Source of the DNA: Corinectria fuckeliana
Lineage: Eukaryota; Ascomycota; Sordariomycetes; Hypocreales; Nectriaceae
Direction of reading: 5' to 3'
DNA length: 58,112 nucleotides
NCBI GenBank assembly: GCA_019137255.1
Contig: WPDH01000131.1
Coordinates: forward strand, 844-58,955
Each line of letters starts with the position of its first letter. Positions within the stretch are counted from its first letter, which is position 1. A model generated the notes under the pieces. It had not been told where the DNA came from and did no database searches. It saw only the letters and a list, made by a program, of their open reading frames with translations. Both the position numbers and the translations under genes were made by a program. Below are positions 57,410 to 58,112 of this stretch, piece by piece.

Positions 57410-57783
57410 ATGCCTCCTGCATAAAAGAGTATTACTAAAAAAAAGAAGACTATTATTTAAATACTAGTCACCTCGCCTCCTGCCCCCCTCTCTCTACCAC
57501 CCCCTAATATAACAAATAATAATATTATAGTAGGTATTAAGCTTAGTAATAAACACCTCTAGTACCTTCCTAAGAAGATACTTAGTGTGACTACTTATAA
57601 GTTTATATTTAATATTAAATAGCTTACTATGAACCTAGACTTAACTGTTTAGGCTTTTATAAAGGGTTTAGCTAGAGCTAGCACTAAAAGTCTTATAGTG
57701 ATTAAAATAACTAAGGTTAGTACCTTTTTCGCTTATTTATTTAAGTATATAATCTTATACTTACCTATACTAAGACCCTTATA
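57410..57783 (+). pseudogene. RIP-broken transposon reading frame
   Basis: From ATG at 57410 one frame continues for about 125 codons interrupted only by TAA or TAG. These are the stops that RIP makes from the Gln codons CAA and CAG. Between the stops the frame has protein-like composition (Lys-rich start, Pro/Ser/Leu segment, later VIKITKVSTFFAYLF). After about 57783 stops become dense in this frame and another frame looks better, so there is also a frameshift or intron. It is not recognised as any family. Confidence 0.5.
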
Positions 57784-58112
57784 AGCTTAAGATTCGTAAT
57801 AAGGTTATAGCTAATCTAAAGATAACACTATATACTATTAACTTATATAGCACCTAGAATTATAATACTATACTTTGTTATCTTTATAGTGTTAAATATA
57901 ATACTATAGAGTTATATAATAAATATAAATAGAATAATAGTGCTCTTATTAGGTATATTATTACTTATAATACTTACTTATATACTAATTATTACTAGAC
58001 CCACTCTAATATCTCTTACTCTTTTAGTAAGTTTTCTTATACTTATATATAATCTTATATATATTACTAAGTCTTTTTTAGTTAAAAGACTTAATATTAA
58101 GTATAAAGCTCT

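Larger units (their letters stand above)
56783..58112 (+). mobile_element. AT-rich, RIP-degraded DNA transposon remnant (right flank)
   Basis: After the terminal repeat come subterminal direct repeats of the CTCATATAACCC type (about 56857, 56876 and a degraded one near 56961), a second degraded copy of the CTAGAGTCACCC block at 56937, and C-runs near 57320. From about 57360 the sequence is extremely AT-rich with a broken reading frame. Inverted ends next to TA plus subterminal repeats fit a TA-targeting DNA transposon (Tc1/mariner-like or similar); the superfamily cannot be named. Confidence 0.65.

Noticed and set aside
1..58112. A Starship-type giant mobile element spanning the block
   Set aside because: No tyrosine-recombinase captain gene is visible at either edge, and the block is dominated by conserved housekeeping genes. 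The termini look like ordinary DNA transposon ends.
1..58112. tRNA, rRNA or CRISPR arrays
   Set aside because: No T-loop-like motif with matching arms, no rRNA-like stretch and no spaced direct repeats were noticed by eye. A covariance-model search would be needed to exclude tRNAs fully.

Overview
This is a 58-kb piece of nuclear DNA from a filamentous ascomycete (Pezizomycotina, most probably Sordariomycetes). The evidence is short spliceosomal introns (mostly 41-160 bp, GTRNGT donors, CTAAC/CTGAC-type branch points), GC-rich third codon positions, TATA and CT-rich leaders, a HET-domain gene, an Arb1 gene, and two extremely AT-rich flanks that carry the marks of repeat-induced point mutation (RIP). 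The species cannot be fixed from sequence alone.

Layout. Bases 1-599 and 56783-58112 are AT-rich remnants of DNA transposons. Their inner ends carry the same roughly 65-bp terminal sequence in inverted orientation, each next to a TA. Between them lies a gene block of about 56 kb: a ribosomal L1-domain nucleolar protein (+), palmitoyl-protein thioesterase (-), a decayed small secreted-protein gene (+), the CTD-kinase cyclin Ctk2 (+), a frame-disrupted gene remnant (-), the PTEN-type phosphatase Tep1 (-), a Pom33/TMEM33 membrane protein (-), an 1800-residue ankyrin-repeat protein (+), the splicing helicase Prp22 (-), a long-tailed Pmp3-family protein (+), the Argonaute-chaperone subunit Arb1 (-), inositol polyphosphate multikinase (+), the mRNA 3'-end factor Clp1 (+), an ENA-type cation P-type ATPase (+), a 25-residue metallothionein (+), a HET-domain protein (+), a CRAL-TRIO lipid-binding protein (+) and an MDP-1-type HAD phosphatase (-).

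Most genes are single-copy housekeeping functions with no operon logic. They cluster only loosely by theme: RNA metabolism (L1 protein, Ctk2, Prp22, Arb1, Clp1), phosphoinositide and inositol phosphate signalling or lipid transfer (Tep1, multikinase, CRAL-TRIO), and ion or metal handling (Pmp3, ENA ATPase, metallothionein). The accessory genes are the ankyrin protein and the HET protein, both of kinds used in fungal self/non-self recognition. The two decayed genes sit at 4-7 kb, towards the left AT-rich flank.

About 40 percent of the window is intergenic, including gaps of 3.6, 3.8, 5.0 and 2.9 kb. I found no tRNA, rRNA or CRISPR in it, but the eye is a weak tool for RNA genes. Exon boundaries were placed by hand from splice signals and reading frame and have no transcript support.
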